This document shows positions 35,381 through 43,497 of a DNA stretch of 64,000 nt, piece by piece (within the stretch, counting starts at the first letter, position 1; the number at the start of each line of letters is the position of its first letter). The stretch comes from Mycobacterium sp. Root265 (GTDB taxonomy: Bacteria; Actinomycetota; Actinomycetes; Mycobacteriales; Mycobacteriaceae). The stretch lies in the NCBI RefSeq assembly GCF_001428895.1, contig NZ_LMJA01000028.1:129972-193971 (forward strand). The letters are read 5' to 3'. Position numbers and translations under genes: made by a program. Under the pieces are notes generated by a model. It saw nothing but the letters and a program-made list of their open reading frames with translations. It was not told where the DNA came from and did not search any database.

Positions 35381-36586
35381 ATGGGTTTGCGGGGCGACGC
35401 CGCGATCGTCGGGTTCCACGAGCTGCCCGCGACGCGCAAGCCGACCGGCGCGCCGGAGTTCATCCTGGAGCAGTGGGCACGGCTGGCCGCCGCCGCGGTC
35501 GCCGACGCCGGGCTGACGGTGGACCAGGTCGACGGGCTGGTGACCTGCGGGGTGATGGAATCCCAACTGTTCGTCCCGTCCACCGTCGCGGAATACCTGG
35601 GGCTGGCGGTCAACTACGCCGAGCTGGTCGACCTCGGCGGCGCGTCGGGCGCGGCCATGGTGTGGCGGGCCGCGGCGGCCATCGAACTGGGGATCTGCCA
35701 GGCGGTGCTGTGCGCCATCCCGGCCAACTACCTCACCCCGATGTCGCCACAGCGCCCGTATGACCCCGGCGATGCGCTGTACTACGGCGCCTCCAGCTAC
35801 CGTTACGGCTCGCCGCAGGCCGAGTTCGAGATCCCCTACGGCTACCTCGGCCAGAACGGGCCCTACGCCCAGGTCGCCCAGATGTACGCCGCCGCATACG
35901 GTTACGACGAGGCCGCGATGGCCAAGATCGTCGTCGACCAACGGGTCAACGCCAACCACACCCCGGGCGCGGTGTTCAAGGACAAACCGCTGAGCATCGC
36001 CGACGTGCTGGACAGCCCCATCATCGCCTCGCCGCTGCACATGCTGGAGATCGTGATGCCCTGTATGGGTGGTTCGGCGGTGCTGGTGACGAACGCCGAT
36101 CTGGCGCGTAGGAGCCGCAACCGGCCGGTGTGGATCAAGGGTTTCGGCGAACGCGTGCCCTACAAGTCGCCGGTGTACGCCGCCGATCCGCTGCAGACGC
36201 CGATGGTCAAGGTCGCCGAGTCCGCGTTCGGCATGGCCGGCGCGACGCCGGCCGACATGGACATGGTGTCGATCTATGACTGCTACACCATCACCGCGCT
36301 GCTCACCCTGGAAGATGCCGGGTTCTGCGAGAAGGGCAAGGGCATGCAGTTCGTCACCGACCATGACCTCACCTTCCGCGGCGACTTCCCGATGAACACC
36401 GCGGGCGGACAACTCGGCTACGGGCAGCCCGGCAACGCCGGGGGCATGCATCACGTCTGCGATGCCACCCGGCAGCTGATGGGCCGCGCCGAGGCGACCC
36501 AGATCGCCGACTGTGACCGCGCTTTCGTGTCCGGCAACGGCGGCGTGCTCAGTGAACAAGAAGCACTCGTGCTGGAGGGGGACTAG
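35381..36586 (+). CDS. Ltp/SCPx-like thiolase-fold protein
   Basis: A 401-aa thiolase-fold enzyme of the lipid-transfer-protein subclass. The family phrases SIYDCYTITALLTLEDAGFCEKG and the C-terminal NTAGGQLGYGQPGN are visible (each a known part of SCPx-type thiolases). Members of this group act as thiolases or, when partnered with a DUF35 protein, as retro-aldolases that cleave side chains from CoA thioesters, as known for Ltp2 in steroid breakdown. The DUF35 gene follows 2 bases after the stop. That suggests the two form a complex. Substrate is unknown. Confidence 0.82.
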   Translation: MGLRGDAAIVGFHELPATRKPTGAPEFILEQWARLAAAAVADAGLTVDQVDGLVTCGVMESQLFVPSTVAEYLGLAVNYAELVDLGGASGAAMVWRAAAAIELGICQAVLCAIPANYLTPMSPQRPYDPGDALYYGASSYRYGSPQAEFEIPYGYLGQNGPYAQVAQMYAAAYGYDEAAMAKIVVDQRVNANHTPGAVFKDKPLSIADVLDSPIIASPLHMLEIVMPCMGGSAVLVTNADLARRSRNRPVWIKGFGERVPYKSPVYAADPLQTPMVKVAESAFGMAGATPADMDMVSIYDCYTITALLTLEDAGFCEKGKGMQFVTDHDLTFRGDFPMNTAGGQLGYGQPGNAGGMHHVCDATRQLMGRAEATQIADCDRAFVSGNGGVLSEQEALVLEGD

Positions 36587-36588
36587 CC

Positions 36589-37005
36589 GTGAACGACGCA
36601 CTGGCGCGCCCGATGCCGCTGCCCACCCCGACGTCGGCCCCGTTCTGGGATGGCCTGCGCCGCCACGAGATATGGGTCCAGTTCTCGCCGTCGCTGGACG
36701 CCTACGTCTTCTACCCCCGCGTGCTCGCCCCCGGCACGCTCGCCGACGACCTGCAGTGGCGCCAGATCTCGGGCGCGGGAACACTCGTCAGCTTCGCCGT
36801 CGCGCAGCGGCCGGTCGCACCGCAGTTCGCCGACGCGGTGCCGCATCTGCTCGGCGTGGTGCAGTGGGACGAAGGCCCGCGGCTGGCCACCGAACTCGTC
36901 GACGTCGAGGCGGCACAGCTACGGGTCGGCATGGCAGTGTCCCCGGTGTTCGCCGATCGCCCCGAGGCCGACATCACCCTGCTGCATTACACCGCGGCGC
37001 GATAG
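36589..37005 (+). CDS. DUF35 OB-fold protein lacking zinc-ribbon cysteines
   Basis: A 138-aa protein of the DUF35 (ChsH2 C-terminal-like) class, normally a zinc ribbon followed by an OB fold. The OB-fold part (ISGAGTLVSFAVAQRPV onward) is clear, but the protein has no Cys at all: where the first CxxC should be it has FSPS, and the second pair is missing too (VFYPRVLAPG). So the zinc site is lost. GTG 36589 is the start. In characterised systems DUF35 partners activate Ltp-type aldolases, and its place between the thiolase and the acyl-CoA dehydrogenase fits that. Confidence 0.8.
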   Translation: MNDALARPMPLPTPTSAPFWDGLRRHEIWVQFSPSLDAYVFYPRVLAPGTLADDLQWRQISGAGTLVSFAVAQRPVAPQFADAVPHLLGVVQWDEGPRLATELVDVEAAQLRVGMAVSPVFADRPEADITLLHYTAAR

Positions 37006-37014
37006 GAGACTGGC

Positions 37015-39237
37015 GTGGTTGTCGCCCTGACCGATGAACAGATCCAGCTCACCGACTCGATGGCCGGCTTCGCGCAGCGCCACGGCGGACGGGAACTCAC
37101 CAGATCGCAGTTCGACGCGATCGCGGCGGGAACCCGGCCCGACTTCTGGGCGACCCTGGTCGCCCAGGGTCTGCACGCCGTGCACCTGCCCGAGGAGTTC
37201 GGCGGACAGGGCGGCACACTGGCCGAGGCCGCGTGTGTCATCGACGCCGCCGGTTACGGACTGCTGCCGGGACCGCTGTTGCCCACCGTCATCGCCGGTG
37301 CCGCGGTGGCCGCCGCCGATACCGACGGGCCCGCCGCCCGTGCGCTGCTGCAGGCCATCGCGGCCGGCGCCACGGCGGCGCTGCTGCTGCCCGGCGACGG
37401 CGAGATCCGGGCCACCGCCGGGGACGGGGGATGGCAGCTGGATGGCTCGGCCGGGCCGCAACTCGGGTCGAGTTCCGCCGAGCACCTCGTGGTCGGCGCC
37501 AGAACCGAAGCGGGCGAGACACTCTGGTTCGTCGTGGACGCCGGTGCGCCGGGCGTCACGGTGCAGGCGCACCCGCCGACCGACCTGACCCGCGATGTCG
37601 GCACCCTGCACTGCCATGGTGTGCGCGGCGGTGACGCCCTCACCGGGATGGACGAGCAGACCGCGCAGGGTATCGCCGTGGGCCTCATCGCCGCCGAAGC
37701 CGCGGGCATCGCGCGCTGGTGTGTGGACAATGTGGTCGCCTACCTGAAGGTGCGCGAGCAGTTCGGCCGCCCGATCGGCACCTTCCAGGCCCTGCAGCAC
37801 AAGGCGGCGACGCTGTTCATCAACAGCGAACTCGCCGCGGCCTCGGCCTGGGATGCGATTCGCGGCGCGGATCAGTCCGCGGTGCAGCATCGCATCGCCG
37901 CCGCCGGTGCCGCGGTCTGCGTCATCGGCCGGCTTCCGGAACTCGTGGTCGACGCGCTGACCATGTTCGGCGCGATCGGCTACACCTGGGAACACGACCT
38001 GCACCTGTACTGGAAGCGTGCCATCAGCCTGGCCGCCGCCGTCGGTCCGGTGACGGATTGGGCACGCGCCCTTGGTGATCCGGACCTGCCCGGACGTGAC
38101 TTCGCCATCGAGCTCACCGAGGTCGAGCCGGACTTCCGCGCCGGTGTGGCCGCCGCCCTCGACGCTGCGGCAGCGTTGCGCAACGAGAAGCCGGGCAGGC
38201 AGAACCCCGAATATGCGGAGTACTGGACCGGCCCGCAGCGCGCCGCGCTCGCCGATGCCGGTCTGGTTGCGCCGTACCTGCCCGCGCCCTGGGGGCTCGA
38301 TGCCTCACCGGCGCAGCAGCTCATCATCGACGAGGAGTACGACAAGCGGCCCTATCTGACCCGGCCGTCGCTGGGGATCGCGCAGTGGATCCTGCCGACG
38401 GTGCTCACCGCCGGCTCCGATGCGCAGCGTGACCGCTTCGCGGTGCCCACCATGCGTGGTCAGATCGGCTGGTGCCAGCTCTTTTCCGAACCCGGTGCCG
38501 GATCGGACCTGGCCGCGCTGTCGACCAGGGCGACCAAGGTGGACGGTGGCTGGCGGATCAACGGACAGAAGGTCTGGACCTCCTCGGCGCAACGTGCCGA
38601 CTGGGGCGCGCTGCTGGCCCGCACCGATCCGGATGTCAAGAAGCACAAGGGTATCGGGTACTTCCTGGTCGATATGACGTCCCCGGGCATCCGGGTCCGG
38701 CCGCTGCGCACGGCCAGCGGCGACGAGCATTTCAACGAGGTGTTCTTCGACGATGTGTTCGTGCCCGACGAGATGCTGGTGGGTGAGCCCACCGCCGGCT
38801 GGTCCCATGCGCTGGCCACCATGGCCAATGAGCGGGTGGCCATCGGCGCCTATGTGAAGCTGGACAAGGAAAGTGAGCTGCGCACCCTGGCCCGCCGGGC
38901 CGGCCCGCAGGATGGGGCGGTGCGCGGGGCGCTCGGTGAGGTTCGGGCGGCCACCAACGCGATCGGCGCACTCGCGGTGCGGGACACCCTGGGCAGGCTC
39001 GCCGGGCACGGTCCGGGCCCGGCGAGCAGCGTCGGCAAGGTCGGCACCGCACTGCTGGTGCGCCGGGTGACCGCGGACGCACTGGCCTTCAGCGGCCGCG
39101 CGGCCATGGTCGGCGGTGGCGAACAGCCTGCGGTGGGGCAGAGCCTGATGATGCCCGCCGAGGTCATCGGCGGCGGCACCATCGAGATCCAGCTGAACAT
39201 CATCGCCACGATGATCCTCGGGCTGCCGAGGAATTGA
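37015..39237 (+). CDS. Fused two-domain acyl-CoA dehydrogenase (FadE34-like layout)
   Basis: A 740-aa protein made of two acyl-CoA dehydrogenase units in tandem. The first (about 1-370) carries EEFGGQGGTLAEA and REQFGRPIGTFQALQHKAA; the second (about 385-740) has WCQLFSEPGAGSDLAALST, WRINGQKVWTSSAQ and a C-terminal IGGGTIEIQLNIIA. Mycobacterial steroid-pathway dehydrogenases are alpha2beta2 pairs, and FadE34 is a natural fusion of this kind; this protein looks similar. It would introduce a double bond in an acyl-CoA side chain. GTG 37015 follows a GGAG ribosome site and the DUF35 gene by 9 bases. Confidence 0.85.
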   Translation: MVVALTDEQIQLTDSMAGFAQRHGGRELTRSQFDAIAAGTRPDFWATLVAQGLHAVHLPEEFGGQGGTLAEAACVIDAAGYGLLPGPLLPTVIAGAAVAAADTDGPAARALLQAIAAGATAALLLPGDGEIRATAGDGGWQLDGSAGPQLGSSSAEHLVVGARTEAGETLWFVVDAGAPGVTVQAHPPTDLTRDVGTLHCHGVRGGDALTGMDEQTAQGIAVGLIAAEAAGIARWCVDNVVAYLKVREQFGRPIGTFQALQHKAATLFINSELAAASAWDAIRGADQSAVQHRIAAAGAAVCVIGRLPELVVDALTMFGAIGYTWEHDLHLYWKRAISLAAAVGPVTDWARALGDPDLPGRDFAIELTEVEPDFRAGVAAALDAAAALRNEKPGRQNPEYAEYWTGPQRAALADAGLVAPYLPAPWGLDASPAQQLIIDEEYDKRPYLTRPSLGIAQWILPTVLTAGSDAQRDRFAVPTMRGQIGWCQLFSEPGAGSDLAALSTRATKVDGGWRINGQKVWTSSAQRADWGALLARTDPDVKKHKGIGYFLVDMTSPGIRVRPLRTASGDEHFNEVFFDDVFVPDEMLVGEPTAGWSHALATMANERVAIGAYVKLDKESELRTLARRAGPQDGAVRGALGEVRAATNAIGALAVRDTLGRLAGHGPGPASSVGKVGTALLVRRVTADALAFSGRAAMVGGGEQPAVGQSLMMPAEVIGGGTIEIQLNIIATMILGLPRN

Positions 39238-39244
39238 GGCCGCC

Positions 39245-39823
39245 ATGACCGACATGCCGGGCTACAAGCAGGCCCGCCGGTCGCAGATCGTGGCGGCCGC
39301 GCAGGCACTGCTCAAGGCGCAGGAGTACGACCAGATCCAGATGCGTGATGTCGCCGACGCCGCGGATGTGGCGCTGGGCACGCTGTACCGCTACTTCAGC
39401 TCCAAGGAGCATGTGTACGCCGCGGTGCTGATGGATTGGGCGCAGCCGGTTTTCGCGCCCGCCGCCCCGGACACCCGACCGGCGGAGCGCCGGGTGCGGG
39501 AGAAGGTGCGCGGCATCATCGCCACCTTCGAGCGTCGTCCTGCCTTCTTCAAGGTCTGCATGCTGTTGCAGAACACCGCCGACGCCAACGCGGCGGCCCT
39601 GATGGAAGAGTTCGGCGCCGTCGCCCAGCAGACGCTGTCCGAGGATTTCGCCTCACTGGGGGCCCAGGAATCGGCCGACACCGCAATCATGGTGTGGGGC
39701 ATCATCAACACGATGCTGTCCGGTGCGCTGCTGCACGGCCATCCGATCGCCGACGCCTACCGGGTGGTCGATGCCTTCGTCGACCTGGTGGCGCCCCGGC
39801 TGCCCGCCGACCAGCGCGCCTAG
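39245..39823 (+). CDS. TetR family regulator of the thiolase operon
   Basis: A 192-aa TetR protein. The DNA-binding region is IVAAAQALLKAQEYDQIQ then VADAADVALGTLYRYFSSKEHVY, similar in wording to KstR-type lipid regulators. It is the last gene of the thiolase-DUF35-FadE operon, 7 bases after fadE, so it is likely an autoregulator that also controls the operon through the palindrome at 35331. The ligand would be a CoA thioester if it follows KstR. Its stop overlaps the convergent oxidoreductase stop by 4 bases. Confidence 0.87.
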   Translation: MTDMPGYKQARRSQIVAAAQALLKAQEYDQIQMRDVADAADVALGTLYRYFSSKEHVYAAVLMDWAQPVFAPAAPDTRPAERRVREKVRGIIATFERRPAFFKVCMLLQNTADANAAALMEEFGAVAQQTLSEDFASLGAQESADTAIMVWGIINTMLSGALLHGHPIADAYRVVDAFVDLVAPRLPADQRA

Positions 39824-42126
39824 CGGATCACCGGCGGCTCGTGGGCTCGCACCGGCGGCAGCTCGGCCGGACCCTCCCCGTCGCTGCGCTCGCCCCAGAC
39901 GAACTTCTCCAGCTGCACCAGCACATGGGCGCCGGTGCATCCGCGGGCCAGTGCCGAGGTGCCGACATCGTCGGTCAGCACATTCGGATTGCCGTGCACA
40001 CACAGTGAGTCCGGGTCGGCGGGATCGAGCGGGTCGAACCAGGCGCCTGTGGACAGCTGGACCACCTGGGGTCGCAGCCGGTCATCGATCACCACGCCGG
40101 CCAGGCAGGCGCCGCGGTCGTTGAACACCCGCACCACGTCGCCGTCGGCCAGGCCGCGGTCCGCGGCATCGGCGGGATGGATCCGGATCGGCTCGCGCCC
40201 GTGAACTTTGGACTTCTGACTGGTGGCACCGCCGTCGAGCTGGCTGTGCAGCCGGCTGGCCGGCTGGTTGGCGATGAGGTGCAGCGGGTAGGTCTGCGCG
40301 CGCTCACCGCCCAGCCATTCGGTGGGTTCGAACCAGGCGGGGTGTCCCGCACAATCGTCGTAACCGAAGCCGTCGATATCGGCGGAGAAGATCTCGATCC
40401 GCCCGCTCGGGGTGTTCAACCGGTTCGTGTACGGGTCGGCGCGGAAGTCGGCCAGCAGGGTCAGCCCGGGTTCGGTGGGCAACCGCAACTGCCCGTCGGC
40501 CCAGAACTGATCGAAGGACGGCGCGGCGAAATCCACACCGGCCGACCACGTGTCATACATGTGCACCAGCCACTCCCGGGCCGTGCGGCCCTCGGTGAAC
40601 GCTTCGGCCACCCCGAAGCGCTGCGCGAGTTCGGCGAAGGTCGTGTAGTCGTCCCGCGACTGGGCGTAGGGCTCGGTCAGCGCGGGCATCGCGGTCAGCA
40701 TCGGGTCGTTGCGCGAGCCCGAATAGTCCTCGCGTTCATAGGCGGTGGTCGATGGCACCACGATGTCGGCGTGCTTGGCCATCGCCGTCCAGTACGGATC
40801 GTGCACGACGATGGTGTCCGGACGGGCCAGTGCGCGGCGCAGCCGCGGGATGTTCTGGTGGTGGTGGAACGGATTCCCGCCGGCCCAGTAGACCAGCCGG
40901 ATATCGGGAAACGTCAGGCGCAGGCCGTTGTAGTCGTACTCACGGCCGGGGTGCAGCAGCATATCGCTGACGGCGGCCACCGGGATGAAGGTGGACACCG
41001 GGTTGTGGCCCTGTGGCAGCACCGGCAGCCGGAAGCGCAGCGGCGCCAGGCCCGGCTCGTTCATCGACCCGTAGCCGTGCCCGAAACCTCCTCCCGGCAG
41101 GCCGATCTGGCCGAGCATCGCGGCCAGTGTCAGGCCCATCCACGGGGCCTGCTCGCCGTGGCGGATCCGTTGCAGCGACCAGCTGACGGTGACCAGGGTG
41201 CGGCCCGCGGCCATCCGACGGGCCAGTGCGGTGAGATCCTCGGCCGCCAGCCCGCTGATGGCCGACGCCCACGCGGGGGATTTCGGCACTCCGTCGTCGG
41301 TGCCCAGCAGGTACCGCTCGAACCGCTCGTACCCGATGCAGTAGGTGTCCAGGAACTCGCGGTCGACGAGGCCCTCGGTGGCCAGCACGTGGGCCAGCGC
41401 CAGCATGACGGCCACATCGGTGCCGGGCACCGGTGCGTGCCACTCGTGATCGCCGTCGACATCGTCGCGCAGCGGCGAGAACGACACGATGCGACCGCCC
41501 CGCTCGCGGAACTGCTGCAGCGCCGCGCGCGCCGGGTGTGCGGTGGTGCCGCCGTGATTGATGCCGGTGTTCTTCAGCGCGATACCGCCGAACGCCACCA
41601 GCAGGTCGGTGTGCTCGACGATCACCTCCCACTGGGTGGAACGCTTGAACAGGTCGTCGTGCGTGCCGACCACCCGGGGCATGATCGCCCCGGTCGCCCC
41701 GAGGCTGTAGGAGTGCCGCGACGAGGTGTATCCGCCGATGAGTTTCAGGAACCGGTGCACCTGGCTCTGCGCATGGTGGAACCGGCCGGCGCTGGCCCAG
41801 CCGTAGGAGCCGCCGTAGATGGCCTCATTGCCGTGCGTGTCGATCACCCTGCGCAGTTCGCCGGCCAGCAGGTCGGTCAGCTCGTCCCAGGACACCGCCA
41901 CGAACTCGTCGTCGCCGCGGCGCTCGCTGGGTCCGGGGCCGTCGCGCAACCATCCGCGGCGTACCGCGGGGCCGGTGACCCGCGAGCGGTGCCGGATCGA
42001 CCCGGGCAGGTTGTGCAGCAGGGGAGAGGGATCGGCGTCACCGGTGCGCGGTGTCACCGCCGCGATATCGCCGTCGCTGACCTCGGCGGTGAAGGCACCC
42101 CAGTGGGCGAGGCTGGCTCGTGACAC
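39820..42126 (-). CDS. Molybdopterin oxidoreductase, BisC/DMSO-reductase type
   Basis: A 768-aa enzyme with the bis-molybdopterin fold. The N-terminal region YGGSYGWASAGRFHH leads to the molybdenum ligand Ser141 in SYSLGATG, as in biotin sulfoxide, TMAO and DMSO reductases. There is no N-terminal Cys cluster for an Fe-S centre and no Tat signal, so it is a single-subunit cytosolic BisC-like enzyme, probably reducing S- or N-oxides. The C-terminal part (residues about 620-740) has the second cofactor-binding barrel with LIANQPASRLHSQLD. No partner gene for electron supply is adjacent. It is divergent from the FadE20-like gene. Confidence 0.88.
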   Translation of the reverse strand: MSRASLAHWGAFTAEVSDGDIAAVTPRTGDADPSPLLHNLPGSIRHRSRVTGPAVRRGWLRDGPGPSERRGDDEFVAVSWDELTDLLAGELRRVIDTHGNEAIYGGSYGWASAGRFHHAQSQVHRFLKLIGGYTSSRHSYSLGATGAIMPRVVGTHDDLFKRSTQWEVIVEHTDLLVAFGGIALKNTGINHGGTTAHPARAALQQFRERGGRIVSFSPLRDDVDGDHEWHAPVPGTDVAVMLALAHVLATEGLVDREFLDTYCIGYERFERYLLGTDDGVPKSPAWASAISGLAAEDLTALARRMAAGRTLVTVSWSLQRIRHGEQAPWMGLTLAAMLGQIGLPGGGFGHGYGSMNEPGLAPLRFRLPVLPQGHNPVSTFIPVAAVSDMLLHPGREYDYNGLRLTFPDIRLVYWAGGNPFHHHQNIPRLRRALARPDTIVVHDPYWTAMAKHADIVVPSTTAYEREDYSGSRNDPMLTAMPALTEPYAQSRDDYTTFAELAQRFGVAEAFTEGRTAREWLVHMYDTWSAGVDFAAPSFDQFWADGQLRLPTEPGLTLLADFRADPYTNRLNTPSGRIEIFSADIDGFGYDDCAGHPAWFEPTEWLGGERAQTYPLHLIANQPASRLHSQLDGGATSQKSKVHGREPIRIHPADAADRGLADGDVVRVFNDRGACLAGVVIDDRLRPQVVQLSTGAWFDPLDPADPDSLCVHGNPNVLTDDVGTSALARGCTGAHVLVQLEKFVWGERSDGEGPAELPPVRAHEPPVIR

Positions 42127-42159
42127 GCACCAATCCTAGGGCGCTGGACTCACCGCTCG

Positions 42160-42177
42160 ACCAACCATCCGGTTGGT
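42160..42177. promoter_or_regulatory. Inverted repeat in front of the FadE20-like gene
   Basis: ACCAACC and GGTTGGT are exact inverted arms with a 4-base spacer (ATCC) in the 97-base gap between the oxidoreductase and acyl-CoA dehydrogenase genes, 46 bases before the latter. It looks like a TetR-type operator; no regulator gene is adjacent. Confidence 0.55.
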
Positions 42178-42223
42178 ATATGTTGGGCGCCACACACCCT
42201 GATACCAGTACCGGAGGTCACGC

Positions 42224-43381
42224 ATGGGCGCCGTCAAATTCGACCGCACGCTGTTCGAGCCGGAGCACGATCTGTTCCGCGAGTCCTACCGCGCCTTCCT
42301 GGAACGCCACGCCGCGCCGTTCCAGGAAGAGTGGGAGAAGGCCAAGATCGTCGACCGCCAGGTCTGGCGCGAGGCGGGCAAGCAGGGATTTCTGGGCATG
42401 GCCGTGCCCGAGGAGTACGGCGGCGGCGGCAACCCGGACTTCCGCTACAACGTCGTCATCACCGAGGAGACCAGTGCCGGCCGTCACAGCGGACTGGGCT
42501 TCACGCTGCAGAACGATGTCATCGCGCCGTACCTGATCGAACTGGGCACCGAGGAGCAGAAGCAGCGCTGGCTGCCCGGATTCTGCAGCGGCGAATTGAT
42601 CACGGCGATCGCAATGACCGAGCCCGGCACCGGCAGCGACCTGCAGGGCATCAAGGCCCGCGCGGTCCGCGACGGTGACCACTACATCCTCAACGGGTCG
42701 AAGACCTTCATCACCAACGGCATTCACGCCGACCTGGTGATCGTCGTCGCCTGCACCGACCCCGAGAAGGGCGCCCAGGGCTTCTCATTGCTGGTCGTCG
42801 AGCGTGGCATGGAGGGCTTCGAGCGCGGGCGCCACCTCGACAAGATCGGCCTCGATGCGCAGGACACCGCTGAACTGTCCTTCACCGACGTCAAGGTTCC
42901 GGTCGAGAACCTGCTCGGCCAGGAGGGCATGGGCTTCCTGTACCTGATGCAGAACCTGCCCCAGGAGCGCATCAGCATCGCCGTCATGGCCGCCGCGGCC
43001 ATGGAGTCCGCACTCGAGCAGACCCTGCAGTACACCAAGGAACGCAAGGCCTTCGGCAAGCCCATCGGCAGCTTCCAGAACAGCCGGTTCGTGCTCGCCG
43101 AACTGGCGACCGAGGCCACCGCGATCCGGATCATGGTCGACGAGTTCATCCGGCTGCACCTGGACCGCAAGCTCACTGTCGAGCAGGCGGCGATGGCGAA
43201 GTGGTACAGCACCGAGGCGCAGGTTCGGTTGGTGGATCGCTGCCTGCAACTGCACGGCGGCTACGGTTACATGCGGGAATACCCGATCGCGCGGGCGTTC
43301 CTGGACTCACGGATCCAGACGATCTACGGCGGTACGACGGAGATCATGAAGGAGATCATCGGTCGCGGCCTCGGGGTCTGA
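42224..43381 (+). CDS. fadE20: Acyl-CoA dehydrogenase, FadE20-like
   Basis: A 385-aa homotetrameric-type acyl-CoA dehydrogenase for the first step of beta-oxidation. Both family signatures are visible: AMTEPGTGSDLQGIKARA near residue 125 and the C-terminal QLHGGYGYMREYPIARAFLD; the catalytic base Glu is expected in the IYGGTTEIMKEII stretch near the end. The size and the gene context (before an LGFP-type protein and lexA) match M. tuberculosis fadE20 (Rv2724c). A GGAGG ribosome site precedes the ATG at 42224. It probably has its own promoter with the inverted repeat at 42160. Confidence 0.88.
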   Translation: MGAVKFDRTLFEPEHDLFRESYRAFLERHAAPFQEEWEKAKIVDRQVWREAGKQGFLGMAVPEEYGGGGNPDFRYNVVITEETSAGRHSGLGFTLQNDVIAPYLIELGTEEQKQRWLPGFCSGELITAIAMTEPGTGSDLQGIKARAVRDGDHYILNGSKTFITNGIHADLVIVVACTDPEKGAQGFSLLVVERGMEGFERGRHLDKIGLDAQDTAELSFTDVKVPVENLLGQEGMGFLYLMQNLPQERISIAVMAAAAMESALEQTLQYTKERKAFGKPIGSFQNSRFVLAELATEATAIRIMVDEFIRLHLDRKLTVEQAAMAKWYSTEAQVRLVDRCLQLHGGYGYMREYPIARAFLDSRIQTIYGGTTEIMKEIIGRGLGV

Positions 43382-43497
43382 GTGTCCCGACACGTTTCGG
43401 CGCAGGTGGCGATATCCCACGAGTTCTCGGTCAACTGACGCAAAGTTGACGAACGCGATACTTTCGTGTGGTTTTGCGCTACTTCGGGGAGGACCGA

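Noticed and set aside
40177-42123. 648-aa plus-strand open frame opposite the molybdopterin oxidoreductase
   Set aside because: It mirrors a complete enzyme on the minus strand and has no ribosome site or motif.
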